Positions 46,592 to 58,700 of a DNA stretch of 64,000 nucleotides are shown here, one piece after another (position 1 is the first letter of the stretch; each line of letters begins with the position of its first letter). The DNA comes from Gibbula magus (Eukaryota; Mollusca; Gastropoda; Trochida; Trochidae). The position numbers and the translations under genes are program-made. Where the stretch lies: positions 61,936,387-62,000,386 of the forward strand of contig OW388302.1 of the NCBI GenBank assembly GCA_936450465.1. The letters run 5' to 3'. Under the pieces are notes generated by a model. That model saw nothing but the letters and a program-made list of their open reading frames with translations, did not search any database and was not told where the DNA came from.

Positions 46592-48497
46592 AGCCCCGTT
46601 CATGCGCCACTGTTTACATACATGTGCAGAAATACACATATATGTATATTTACATAGGTATGTAAACGTGGCGCATGAACGCAATTGCATACATGTGTAT
46701 ATTTGCATGGTATGCAAATTTGCACTGAGTCAAGTGGTAGTGCAAATGTATTTTTGCACATGTGCAATTTTGCACAGTATGCATATTAGGCGCATGAACG
46801 CAAATACTGATTTACACACATAAGCAAAGAGAGAGTGGGTACCGAATGATGAACATGATCATGACTTAGTCTAGTCTTGCACAGCCATCATGTCAACTAG
46901 CAAGCATGACAAGAGCATATCCATGGCAGCATGGAGGGGAAGCTACATGTAAATCAACATATCTCATGATGATTATGGGAAATGTTAAATCAAAACCTAC
47001 AATAGACTTGTTTACCAGTTTCATTCAGGATCAAAGCACGTATGTTATGAATAAGTGACTGAGAGACATTTTTATTATGTTTTCAACACAAGGATCAGGA
47101 CATCCTATATTTTGTTGTCATTCCGTCTATTACCTTTCGAAGATCGCAGAGTTTGCAAAGATACGAGCATCATATCACAGACAACGTGCAACACAATCGA
47201 ATAAAACCCCTTTCGATTAAGATCCCCATGATTCCGTGAAGGTGCAATAATAGGGATGTGTGACCCCATCTATGGACCCTAATTGTGGAAAACCTCAAAT
47301 CGGCTCAGAATCCATCAGAACCTCCCGCAGTTCACCCCCTTCTGAAAACTTGATGACTCCAGGCGCCATCTTCTCCATCAAAGCATTGCAGACTCCTTAA
47401 CACATGTCACAGCCGTAGATTTGGCAACACCAAAGAGACGAGCAACATTTCTTTTTTCAGCTGTTGTTGCAAACCAGTAGATTGTTATTGCTATTTGAAG
47501 TCTGACATTTAATTTGTATTGGTCTGATTTTCCTGGGATCGAGACAGTTGTGCTTATTTATAGATATAGTCAAAAGATTCTTGTGTCATCCATTATTCAT
47601 TTGTGAAATTTTGAACAAGATGGTTCTTAGCATTCTCTTCCCACAGAGGTTACTCCCTTCAGATCCTACCCTCTGTTGTTTTACGCTTGAAATCGAGGAC
47701 AGAAAGGGACTGTTATGATTGGTTGCAATTGAATCTAGTTGTGCAATCAGCGACGCCGTTGTAAAAGTGACATTTGCCAATGACACGTTATAATCATAAG
47801 ATAAACGTAAGGCAAACATTTTCTCGTTTTCCTGTGTGTTTTCTGTGTTTTCCTCGAAATATGCTATTTGATTTTGTGAAAACTATTGATCATAAACATA
47901 CTTATAAATAAAGAAGACCAAATCAGAAACAAATACCAAAAAAACAGTTCATTTGCGTTATTTACATCAGACATATTCGAATGTCACATGCTAATGAGCA
48001 AGACCCTTCAGAGTAAAATGCCTAGATCTCTGAAGTCACTCGGTCGACATGGCCACTTAAAGATGAGTTTTCATTGGTTAAAAAGCAAGGATACGGTATG
48101 AGATTTGTCTTTTCAACGCTAGGGTACTTTGGTTCTGCTCTCGATTTCAATCGAAAAACAACAGAGGTTAGGATCGGAAATCTGAAGGGAGTAACCTCTG
48201 TGGGAGGAGAATGGGTTCTTAGAACTGTTCTGAAAGATATCCCTACTCCCTGCTATTACTGATGACCAGCTATGTCATCATCATAAAGGGAAACATCTCC
48301 TTTGTCTCCGCAGTACACCAGTGTCTACATGACCAAGGCTTGCGCTTAAATGATGGAAACTGAAAATTTACCCATCAAAATACATACCATCAGATGGCGC
48401 ATGAACGCATAGCAAATTTTGCATTTACACACCTGAGTATATTTACATAGTATGTATTTTTGCATTCGGTGCAAATTTTTGGCGCATGAACGGGGCT
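46592..48497 (-). mobile_element. PIF/Harbinger transposon, decayed
   Basis: 1906 bp with inverted ends AGCCCCGTTCATGCGCCA and TGGCGCATGAACGGGGCT, inserted with TTA duplication (46589-46591, 48498-48500). A related repeat at 31915-32262 keeps the empty site. Subterminal GCGCATGAACGC repeats occur near the left end and at about 48395. It contains a decayed transposase on the minus strand and an internal ~100-bp inverted repeat (47614-47715 versus 48125-48240). Confidence 0.93.
47110..47550 (-). pseudogene. Harbinger-family DDE transposase remnant
   Basis: Read on the minus strand in pieces: a helix-turn-helix-like segment IAITIYWFATTAEKRNVARL followed by FGVAKSTAVTCVKES (47500-47390), then after a frameshift APGVIKFSEGGELREVL, a TGA, and GFPQLGSIDGVTHPYY (47259-47285 region), then RGFYSIVLHVVCD (47175-47213). 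The order and the words ATxxEYRxVAxLFGVGKST, GFPxxxGxIDGxHIP and KGxYSIVLQAVVD are typical of PIF/Harbinger transposases. At least one frameshift and one stop make it non-functional. The N-terminal and catalytic C-terminal parts are missing or unreadable. Confidence 0.85.
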
Positions 48498-48613
48498 TTA
48501 ATTATCAATTGCAAGTGTATATTGTCTCGATTTTATGCTCAATTGATTCCGATATACAATATACGTAAAGATAATCATCTGTCATTCTTGAGAAAAATGC
48601 ATTTCATCAGATC
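48498..48613. repeat. Right flank of the Harbinger insertion
   Basis: Continues the dispersed repeat interrupted at 46591 (TTAATTATCAATTGCAAGTG...), matching 32150-32262. Confidence 0.85.
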
Positions 48614-49276
48614 TTTAACACAACTGATCAGATGGCACAATTCAGTATCACTGTTTCAAGGGTTCGTTCAGATCTTTTTCAGTGCTCGGGTCACTTTTGA
48701 AGAACCTCTCTGTTTTGAACACTTCAATTCTTATTGGCCAATACAAATGCATACTCATCAAATTGATTGGCCAATATTAATAAATTGTCATTATGTTACA
48801 AGCTATCATTCTGGACCTTGATTTTGAAAGTTATCTCAGCGGCAAGAAAGTCATAAGGTGAGGTGAGGTGAGTTGGGGTTTAACGCCGCTTTCAAGAGTA
48901 TTTCACTTATATCACAGCTGCTAGTATTATCAGGAGAAAGCCCGCAACGCCATGTGGCTAGGCTTTGCGGTGACAAGAAAGTCGTAAGCCAATGCTGATG
49001 TACAGTACGTGCGACCATCTCAGCACTAAAAGTGCTTTGAAAATCTACTTCACTTCACTGTCAAGAGTAATGTTGAAGCACATCGTAGTTTTGAACACTG
49101 CAACTGCAAATGATTGGCTGATTTAGTTTATTGACATTTCTTGGAACTGTACAATAATGATAAATATGATCAAATCTACCTTTACATAATTCAATGGAGT
49201 TAGGTTTTTGATCCCACGATCAAAGTCACTTTTATTTCATCCAGGCGAGACATGCAGAGAGGAATAGACAATTAAT
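48614..49276. repeat. Duplicated block C (with C' at 52858-53512)
   Basis: About 660 bp, similar to 52858-53512 along its length, including the same truncated SINE with the same target duplication. The SINE insertion therefore predates the duplication. Confidence 0.9.
48858..48973 (-). mobile_element. 5'-truncated SINE (copy 3)
   Basis: Only the 3' ~116 bp of the SINE remain. A 15-bp target duplication CAAGAAAGTC(A/G)TAAG lies at 48843-48857 and 48974-48988. The tRNA head is absent, as expected for incomplete reverse transcription. Confidence 0.92.
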
Positions 49277-49593
49277 CGCTCTCTCTCGTCCCTCTGTGGT
49301 AAGTTTCGGATTGTCACTTGTTGTGTTCGTTACGACTGAGGTCCAAAGCATGTAGATTCGTGGTTTTTATACAGTTTGGTACCATATTAACGTGATGCAC
49401 GTGCATACCATTTTGCTCGAAAAACGTGTGACAAAGTCCATATTTGGTTAGAAGAATGATTTTTTTCTCGGTAATTATGAAGTTGCGTTGTTGTGACATA
49501 GTTTGATAATAAAAAATCGATTTGAAAAACTAGTTTCAACTTTTGAAAACATGAAATATTTTGGTATAGTTTCTTTTGCCCCTGAGTTTATTT
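49277..49593. other. Non-coding stretch between blocks C and A'
   Basis: No gene or repeat recognised. Confidence 0.5.
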
Positions 49594-50813
49594 TGGGTGT
49601 ATTTCGATCCCGTGAAGCCTGTTTGTTTGTTGTCACTAATCATGTCGTATCCAACATGTCGAACCTGGGAACCATATAGGGATTGATGAAGGAGTGAGTA
49701 TGTACTCCGAAACGTCGTGTATTTTCACATTAAAGAAGTTGTTATCCAGAAAATCTTCATGTTCTCATATAGGGATTGTTGAATAGAACAATTAAGGTTA
49801 TGATGTTCAATCTGTTTAAGTGAAACTGTTTTTTTTTTTTTTTTTTGTGTTTAAAAAAACATTTCCTCCTCCAACCCTTCCTTCCTTCCTAAATCTTAAT
49901 TCCCGTAATCCATTCAAGCTTAATCACTTTCATTCCTACTCCATACTTAATCACTCGTAAGGGTGAGTTCATTATGTCAGACAGGTAACTGCTTGTGTTG
50001 TTTTAACTAATTGTAGGGAAAATGGAGTGTAGGGAATATGGGCTGTAGGGGTAATGGGCTATAATCACCGGAGACCATGCATTTTATGGTCTCTGGGTCC
50101 GTGTGCTTTTTTGAATACAGAAAAATTCGCTCAATCAGATCGAACGGTAGCGTCCCATTCTGCCTACAGTCCCATTCTGCCTACAGTCCCATTCTGCCTA
50201 CAGTCCCAATCTGCCTACAGCTTATAACAACATGTTAAGGTCCAGTGATCAGGAAGTGAGGGTTATGTGCTGACCTGTTCTACCTCTAAAAACATGAACT
50301 CAACCAAATTATCGGTTCCAGATACTCTTTTTTTCGTCTGCACTAGCTCAGGGGGAACAATAACACAGGTAAAAATTTTGACATATACACATGGTTATGC
50401 TTTCAATGTCATACACGTTTTTTCAATTATTTGTCAATTACTTTGCAAATTTGATGAAGTGTCTTCTGACATTTAAACGATAGCGGTATCCTTCAAAGAA
50501 TACTTGCTGTCCTCCTGCTTGTGAAGTGATGTATTCAACACGCTGTACATTTGCCATTGTAGGATGGATGCTGTTAGTTTCCTAAGTTGTCCTAAGTTAT
50601 CTTGAGCTAAATTAACTTAGTTGATATCATCTTCTCAATAATATTTTCATTATCTTAGACAGTTATCACACAGATTTAAATACAAGCTAAGATAATTCTA
50701 CTCTGCAATGATAAATAAACAGGTTAACTGTTTCTAAAGAAAACATGTTAGTGTGGCACAGGACAGAACAGATTTCATTCTAAAAAAACACACAAGTGAT
50801 ATAGAGAACATAC
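49594..50813 (+). repeat. Duplicated block A'
   Basis: Second copy of 40717-41936. It has a 19-base T run near 49830 and the same four-unit CCCATTCTGCCTACAGT array (about 50154-50221). Directly abuts block B'. Its hammerhead-like motif is at 49683-49725. Confidence 0.9.
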
Positions 50814-50814
50814 A

Positions 50815-51160
50815 TGGTTACCCTTGTAAAGTCAAAGGGCATCAGTTCGCGAAAATGCACGTCACATTTTGTCATGGTATAATGATCTGAATGAGCCTGG
50901 TAAAATTCAAATTGTGCTGTTATCCGAAACTAGCTCCGTGAAGAGGACCCCAAATTGTGACTCTAGCCTCAATGTTTAAGAAGTTTATAAAATTCAAAAT
51001 AACGTCATAACGTCAAAACTAGAACAGCAAAGACAGGAGTTTTGCATCAAACAACTTCATTGGAGTGTTTGCACAAGTTCCAATTGCATTTAAAAGCACA
51101 TTGGGACCTTCATCATCTCAACAGGAATGTGTCTGTTTTCCCATAGAATGACTTTGGCAT
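50815..51160. repeat. Duplicated block B'
   Basis: Shorter copy of 45913-46402, joined directly to the end of block A', whereas in the other locus A and B are ~4 kb apart. Confidence 0.85.
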
Positions 51161-52510
51161 AAGATTATGCTCTGCAGCAGTTCTATACCAGTATTGACTT
51201 TTCGTTATGTGTGCATCTTGTTCAACACGTTATCTACATCATGTCAAGACAATTTGAATGCTCCTATATTATAAATTCGCATTTCTTTTGCTGTTCAGTA
51301 TATGATTTTTCAATTCAAAACTATTTGACTCTTGAACGGACATGTACCAAGTCAGTGCATAATTTCGCACTGCAGATTCGGAAAATCCAAAAATCTTAAG
51401 ATCCAAACGTTATCCGCGTGACGCAAGCATCTACACATCGATAATATTAGCGACTGCTCAACATGCCAACCTTTCAATTGATTATAAACTTTTTAAATGT
51501 GAATAAGACTTAGATATGTGTTGTACTCAGTGTATTTACCACAGTGAACCAAGCACATGCCTTGCTTCCACAGATAAACCTAAATAAATTCAGACGTTGA
51601 AATTTAAGCGATATGTTCTCTGTTGATTGGATTAAAGAAGGTCATGTGACAGGTATACATTCTCATAAACACGAGATTGACAGCTGAAAAGGATAACCTT
51701 CATACTTTATACCCGCGGGACTACTTTATCACTCACACTCTATCACTGTATCATTGCGCAATTATAACACTGCTATCACATGCTCCTTTCTTGATTGAAC
51801 TTTTTAAAAACCTTACAACGTGAACTCTATTTGTAGTTTGATTGAATCCAAGTAAGATTAATACAGCATGTTAAAACCAAAAATTAAATACTTTAATCAT
51901 ATGTGAACTACGTTTTGCGTCTGGCGACACATAAGTGATGCGGTATTTTTGTGGGCGGAGCATACCGCCTGATTTAAGACTATACATACTGGGTTTTTTT
52001 TTTATCATGCACTGTACATTTCTTGCAGACATTTTATTTTCCAAAGTTTATTTACAGATTAGAATTAGCTTAAATTGCAAAGTTTGAAAGTGCAAGTTAA
52101 ACTGTTGTATAAATGACAAGATCCGGCATTTATATCAGTTTAACTTGCACCTTTCAAACGGTTTGTAAGCCAGTGAAAAAACACATTATGAAATCTATTT
52201 CTTAAATATGCTTCATAATCAATCGCGTAGATATACTTTATTTTAGCAACATTTGAACAAATGGTTGACTGTTGAATTTTTTTTAATATATGTGTAGGCC
52301 TACATATTCTTTTCAATATTTCTGGAATCTTGCAAAGACAAAAGTCTCCATAACGTTTTATGTTAAGTAAATCGAGGAAGTTAAATATATCTTTAGACTT
52401 GAGCACTGTGGATTGGCATCTCATATCTATGATGGAGCGTGCACGTGGACCAGGTGGAAGGATGAGTTTACATGGATTTCTCATCCAATGATCGAGGGTA
52501 CTAGCAATAG
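51161..52510. other. Non-coding stretch with one hairpin
   Basis: No gene recognised. The 78-bp hairpin at 52082-52159 is listed separately. The left SINE target duplication is 52500-52510. Confidence 0.5.
52082..52159. other. 78-bp hairpin, nearly perfect
   Basis: Arms GTTTGAAAGTGCAAGTTAAA and TTTAACTTGCACCTTTCAAA extend to ~34 bp each around a ~10-nt loop, with one bulge and one internal mismatch. Size and shape fit either a minimal MITE or a pre-miRNA-like transcript. No target duplication and no evidence of expression. Confidence 0.6.
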
Positions 52511-52794
52511 GTGAGTGAGTGAGTTTGGGTTTAACGCCGCTTTCAAGAGTATTTCACTTATATCACGGCTGCTAGTATTATGGCAGGGAGAAAGCCCGCA
52601 ACGCCATGTGGCTATGCACTGCGGTGAAACCTGCTAGCATCGTCTGGAACAAGCGAACCATGGGTGGTACTGCACTGAAATTCAGTGTAGCATTGCACCC
52701 AAACCCTACTGCGTGTAGAACAGTTCTCTACTGCAGACAAAGTTGCCTCTTGATCCGAAGCCGAACGCGCTAACCACTGCGCTATCCCGCCAAC
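52511..52794 (-). mobile_element. tRNA-derived SINE (copy 4), box B deleted
   Basis: Complete at both ends with an 11-bp target duplication ACTAGCAATAG (52500-52510, 52795-52805). The head keeps GGCGGGATAGCGCAGTGG but about 30 bp containing box B are missing between AAAGTTGCC and TCTTGATCC. The tail is (CTCAC)n. If the loss occurred before insertion this RNA came from a defective master; otherwise it is a later deletion. Confidence 0.93.
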
Positions 52795-52857
52795 ACTAGC
52801 AATAGGCACATCGGATACATTACATGATCTGTGTTACAAGCTGTGGCTGTGGGGTCG

Positions 52858-53512
52858 TTTAACACAACTGACCAGCTGGCACAATCCAGTATCATTGTTT
52901 CAAGGGTTCGTTCAGATCTTTTTCAGTGTTCGGGTCACTTTTGAAGAACATCTCTGTTTTGAACACTTCAATTCTTATTGGCCAATACAAATGCATACTC
53001 ATCAAATTGATTGGCCAATATTAATAAGTTGTCATTATGTAACAAGCTATCATTCTGGACCATGATTTTGAAAGTTATCTCAGCGGCAAGAAAGTCGTAA
53101 GGTGAGGTGAGGTGAGTTGGGGTTTAACGCCGCTTTCAAGAGTATTTCACTTATATCACAGCTGCTAGTATTACCAGGAGAAAGCCCGCAACGCTATGTT
53201 GCTATGCTTTGCGGTGACAAGAAAGTCGTAGGCCAATGCTGATGTACAGTACGTGCGACTATCTCAGCACTTTGAGAATCTACTTCACTTCACTGTCAAG
53301 AGTAATTTTGAAGCACATCGTAGTTTTGAACACTGCAACTGCAAATGATTGGCTGATTTAGTTTATTGACATTTCTTGGAACTGTACAATAATGATAAAT
53401 ATGATCAAATCTACCTTTACATAATTCAATGGAGTTAGGTTTTTGATCCCACGATCAAAGTCACTTTTATTTCATCCAGGCGAGACATGCAGAGAGGAAT
53501 AGACAATTAATA
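52858..53512. repeat. Duplicated block C'
   Basis: Second copy of 48614-49276. Carries the same truncated SINE at 53102-53217 with the duplication CAAGAAAGTCGTA at both ends. It is cut at its right end by the MITE at 53513. Confidence 0.9.
53102..53217 (-). mobile_element. 5'-truncated SINE (copy 5, in C')
   Basis: Orthologous to 48858-48973 through block duplication; same truncation point and same target duplication (53087-53101 and 53218-53232). Confidence 0.9.
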
Positions 53513-53613
53513 GCGTATTTCTTCCAATAGGGGCCGTACCGGAGGCCCAGCCCTTATTCACCTTTAACCTCCGGCTGCTATAAGAGGCCCGGCCCCTATT
53601 AGGGGGAATACGG
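53513..53613. mobile_element. Small palindromic MITE with TA target site
   Basis: Ends GCGTATTTCTTCCAATAGGG and CCCCTATTAGGGGGAATACGG are inverted and bordered by TA. Related ends occur on 34672-35086. Confidence 0.7.
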
Positions 53614-53675
53614 TAGTTCCGATTAAAATACAGATCGTAAATCACCTCGTTATACACTGTGTGGACTCAATCTGA

Positions 53676-53722
53676 CGGGGAAGGGGGTTGGAGGGGGAAG
53701 GGGTTGGAGGGGGAGGGGGACG
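53676..53722 (+). repeat. G-rich tract
   Basis: Several runs of four or five G separated by short spacers (GGGGAAGGGGGTTGGAGGGG); can form a G-quadruplex in principle. Confidence 0.8.
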
Positions 53723-55712
53723 GACAGTGGTAACGTCAGACAGACACATTCTGGTGACCTTGCTCGAGATAACACGCATCTAAGAAAAAGGTCGATTCAC
53801 ACATCAATCAATGTTTTCCAGAGTGGCCTGTGGACCATATTTAATTCAAGTTCATTTGAAGCGTAACCAATCTTCATCGGGTTGACATTCTTTAACCTTA
53901 CATTTGTGTCACCTCAACAACTTACCATTAACTTATTTTCGCTTTTTTTTCATTCCGATCGGAAATTTTATGATCCGGAAAAACACTTTTTTTTCTTGAG
54001 ATACGAAATATTTGCAAGAGCGGATATGACATTTTATCACTATCAGGCCAAGGACACATAGTGTATTCAAAGTAGTTTTGGATCTGCAGTTCAATCAGCA
54101 CCTCTTCTTAGAACTGCAATTACACACAATAATCAATCATTAACAGCAATGAAATGATTAAAGGTATTCGTCACCAATACAAGGTATAACAAGACGCCGC
54201 ACAACAAAACATGGCTACCAATGCAACAACAAACCGTGTCATAGAACATGTACATATTCACTTCCTGCTTGCCATCATCCATATTTGGCTCCAAAGGGTT
54301 AACTAATTAATTGATTAACTAATTAATTGATTAACCAATAATCTCTACACAAGGTCCTGAAACAATGCGTGGCGTATACAGAGATTATTACCCGAGAAAG
54401 TGTGTCAAATGAATTTTACGAAACGAGTGTGAATTTTTTTATTACCCGAGCAATAGCGAGAGTTATACATAAATTTCGTTAAAGTCGTATGGCACACTTT
54501 CCAATGTAATAATTTCTATATCACACATCTCTTCCATTTGATTCGTGTAAAATTAGTCTGGAGAGAGATTTTTGGATTAGAGCTGAATAGTCCTGACAGT
54601 TGAACAGTCATCCTTCAACTAAAATTAACGTATTCCTCTAATAAGCAGCCATTATTAAATATTGCTGACCAATGCCATTCTGCTCCATGTTGGTTTTTTT
54701 ATCCGCTAGATTGCTTCAAATTCCCTGATTGTGCGAGCCAATATGTCGAGATTTGAAAATTGAAGCTTGCTCATTGGTTTTGCCATACAGTAAGTGACAA
54801 TATCAGTCAATAACAAGTCATTTTAATATTTTATGTCATTTCATCAAATGGTTATTTTTAGTCTTACTAGTCAAACACACCCCACACAATCCGGGGAGTA
54901 GTCTAGCTGATAAAAATACTCTAATGCAGCAGGATGATTCATTAAGCAGGACCTCAGATCAGAGTCCACTAGCAACAACAGCTACACTAACAACTAATAA
55001 AGATTCTTCTTTCCCATTATAATTTGATGCATCCTTTTCATTGTCTTGTATTAACCAGGGGCTGGTGATTTGAGTTTCTGTTGCACAGAGCACTCTTTGG
55101 GTGGATGAGGTGCATTATAAAATGCAACATATTATTATTATGACATACCGTTCAAAGTCTGGACAAGTGATATTGAAAGAAGGATCAGAATAGAAACCCT
55201 TTGGTAGCCTAAGATGGAGATTCAAAACAGCTGTGCGTTCCACTAACTGAAAATAGGCCTTAGACCAATGATAAGCCTATTGATTATTGTAGGCCAAGAC
55301 TGATCGCAGACTAAGATCGGTTAGTGGAACGATACCCAGAACAACTCGGAAACAGACAGACACCTGTATCAAGAAGCAGCCACTGCCTTACTTTAAACAA
55401 TCACAAACTGTAACAGCACTTAAATGACTAAAAACTTCTTTCGTTTTGTGTCTTAAGACTGAGCATGACTGTGCATCACCATACAACATTAAAACCACGT
55501 TTTGAACATGGCTTTTGTTCATCATCTTTACAATTTTTTAGAAAATAGCATTTTAGAAGGAGAGAATTAGAGCCCAAAAGGGTAAGGTGTAGTCTTGGTC
55601 AAGTAAATTGTTCAAAACCAATTATTAAAAAAACATTCAATGGTTTGCCAGAGAGCATGCAGGGTCTTGATGATATTCTGAATGTGGTATTATAAGAGTT
55701 AAAAGATCAAGT
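53723..55712. other. 3' flank of RFX7, non-coding
   Basis: No further exon was recognised. Contains a 16-bp duplication AACTAATTAATTGATT at about 54300-54335, an imperfect inverted repeat around 54343-54523, and a 100-bp element (55235-55334) with inverted ends GCGTTCCACTAAC / GTTAGTGGAACG. No AATAAA close to the RFX7 stop was found on the minus strand. Confidence 0.45.
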
Positions 55713-58700
55713 TCACCTAGCAGAGTGTACGCTATTACTGGACGACTTGGAGCGTCTAGCGGCGCCCCACTGGTCATGCGATTCTGAATCGGAGGAGTGC
55801 GGGTGATGCTGAGGAGCAGGGGGCTGAGCGCAGGGCTGCATTGTGTCAAGGTCAAGGTCAGACTGTGAGAAGTACTCGCTGTCGACTCGACGGAGGATCT
55901 CCAGCGTACACTGCAGCTCCTCCTCGTTGATAGTCTGGGTTGGCTGGAGAGCCTGCATCAGCGTCATCCGGCGCCGCTCCCCGGATCCTCCGGTGTCACC
56001 CCCTCCTCCGACATCTACACTCTGCTTACTCTGCAAAATGCTACCTAAGTCTATGTTCGGGGCATTGCCCATGTAGTTCACGTTTGGCAAGTCAGTCGTC
56101 GGGAACTGCTTCTGCTTAGCTTGGGATCCCACACTGGATGAGCTTGAAGGCACATTTGATGACAATGTGCGCGGGTTTGCAGGGTTGTTTGATTGTCGGA
56201 TCACAGATGATGACGATTTTGATCTCGTATGTGGTTTCGGTGCCGGTTCGGCCCCATAATGATGGTGAGTGACATTCGCTCGATGGAGTCCCTGACCTGC
56301 AAGCACACAAGCACCAGAGTCTGATACATTGTATCTGCCCTCATCAGATTCAAAACCTTCTGCATCAGGTGATTTGCCGTCTGACGACTTCACTCCAGGT
56401 TTTGGTTGGACGGAGTGATCCTTGGGATCACTTTCATCTTTCTTGATGTTTTCTTTACCCGACGGATTTAGACACTTTTCTCGGAGTAATGCTAGTTGGT
56501 ATGAAAATGGATAATCACTTGTTGATATGACTTTTCCAGATGTTCCTTTCTCTGAATTGCTAGCTGGAGTTTCGTTTTTGACATCGTTTGCCGGTTGGCT
56601 TATTGATCGTGTGAATGTTGAATTGAAAGTTTTCGGATCTTTTGCTGTTGAATCTTTGTCAGTCTGCCCAAGTTTGATTATTGCCTCTTCGTAGCTTGGC
56701 AGACTTGTCGAATTGAGAAGTTTCTGAAGAACTCCTGTCTTGGAGCCTTCCTTGGGATCTTTCTGGCTCTCAGAACGCTGTAATACCCGTGGTCCATTAT
56801 GCTTTGCTTCTTGGTTGAGCTGCATCAGTATGCTACTGCTAAATGTGGTGGACGTGACTGTTGTGGCTGGGGAGACGGCAACAGTCACTTGTGGTTTGAT
56901 AGGAGTCACGACTTGCGGACTCAGTGGAGAACAGCTGGAAGAAAAGTTCCCCTGGATGGGCATGAATGAATTTGGGGAGGTCATGTTCTCACACGGACTA
57001 GCGTTCACACTGGATTGACTGGCTAGCTGTGGGGAGACCATGGATGATGGAGTTGATCTGGAGCTTGCAGCTTGAGGAGAAGCTTGTGCCAGAGGGCTTG
57101 GTTCGTTGGTGAGACTGTGAGCCGAGTCTGGCCTTGGTAATGGTTTATGCATGTTTGGAATATGATGAAGAGTCTCGCTTGCGATAACGTTTGGGGTCGA
57201 GCTCATCACAGGGCTGGCATCAAAGCTGTGGTACCCTGCATCAGACATAGGGGTGTGGTTGTTGGGACGGTCGATCGACGTGTGTCGAGACCGGGGTAAT
57301 GGTTTCTGTCCAGGGCTGGAGAATGTTATTGGTGGGGATGCTTTCTGATGAATGGGTTGAGGGGATGAGGAATCTATCACACGGTTTGGTGGAGCAGGCA
57401 TGTCTAACCCTTTGCCGAGTGTCATGAATGTACCACCTGCACCTTGTACCAGGGATAATGGTGGCACAAACACCGGTAAGGATGAGCTGCGCTGCACCGA
57501 CGGGAATTTAATTTTGGAATTATTAGAGTCTTGTTTTTGGCGCGGTAGTGGAGGAGTTGAGGGAACAGTGAACTGCTCACTCGAAGCACCATCAAAGTTT
57601 TTATCGACCCCTTTGCTTTCGTTCCCTCCCCCTTCTTTCTGCAAAATATCTCTGACTTTAGCGGACATGCTGAATGTGTGCACCTCATGTAAATGTTTGA
57701 ATGTGTCTATTGCTGCATCTGGAGTTCGTTTGACGCCAATCATATTTTCAGTGATGAAGTCAGCAACATCAGATGGTAGATCTGAAGTTTCTAAATCAAA
57801 CGAATCGAAAGTGTTTTGTGGAAGATCATTCACAGGTTCGACAACAGGTTCTTGAAATTTAGCATCTCTGGGCTTGCTTTTGCTCAAGGATGTTAGATAG
57901 ACCTTCTTGCTGTCAAACACTGGCTGTTGAAGAAGAGACAAGAGATTCACTGGCTGATTGTTAGCAACCTTTGTCTGAGATTTTGTCTCCGCTTTCTTTT
58001 CAGACTTCTGTTCCAGGATGTACTGCTGGACCAGATGTTCCATTTTGGACTTGTCCAGCATCTTCATCTGCTGGGTGAAAGAAGCAACATCTTTCTTCTG
58101 GGCTTTGTTGAAGAAGTTGTTGACTCTTTGGTCTAGTTGAAGCTTCTGCTGCATGAGCTGTTTCTGGGTGGGAGTCAGAGAGTTCGCATTCACTCCGATG
58201 GAAGCTGTTTGGGTGGTGGGGGTACTGGGTTTGAGCAGTGCGGACACAAGGTTCTGGTCTACTGCCAACGGGATGTTGTCCAGGAGGGCATCACTCTCAA
58301 GACTCTCGACACTGAGAGGTCCGCGGGACGCTCGAGCAGTTTTCTCAGGAAGAGCTTTCTCTACACTTTCAGCACTGGAGACAGAAAGGACTTTCTCTGT
58401 ACTTCCAACACTGGAGATAGGGACAGCAGCTTTCTCTGTACTCTGCACAAGAATCCGTGCACCAGCAGGGAGATGAACAGCCTTCTCAATGCAAAGAGTA
58501 CCTGGTACTCTGCCTCCAGCCATACTCTGATTTCCAGCAACACTTCCAACTCTCTCAGCACCAATACTCAGAGGCACCGAGATTTGACCTCTTTCCCGGA
58601 GGCTTCCTGCGACATGTGCCCCTTTAACCGATAACTGTCCCCCAGGCACATGACCAACCCTGTCCATGCTAAGCTGACAGGACATATTGCCAGCTTTTAA

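Noticed and set aside
47586..47819. Minus-strand ORF as a second Harbinger (Myb-like) gene
   Set aside because: It overlaps one arm of an internal inverted repeat and shows no Myb/SANT Trp spacing.
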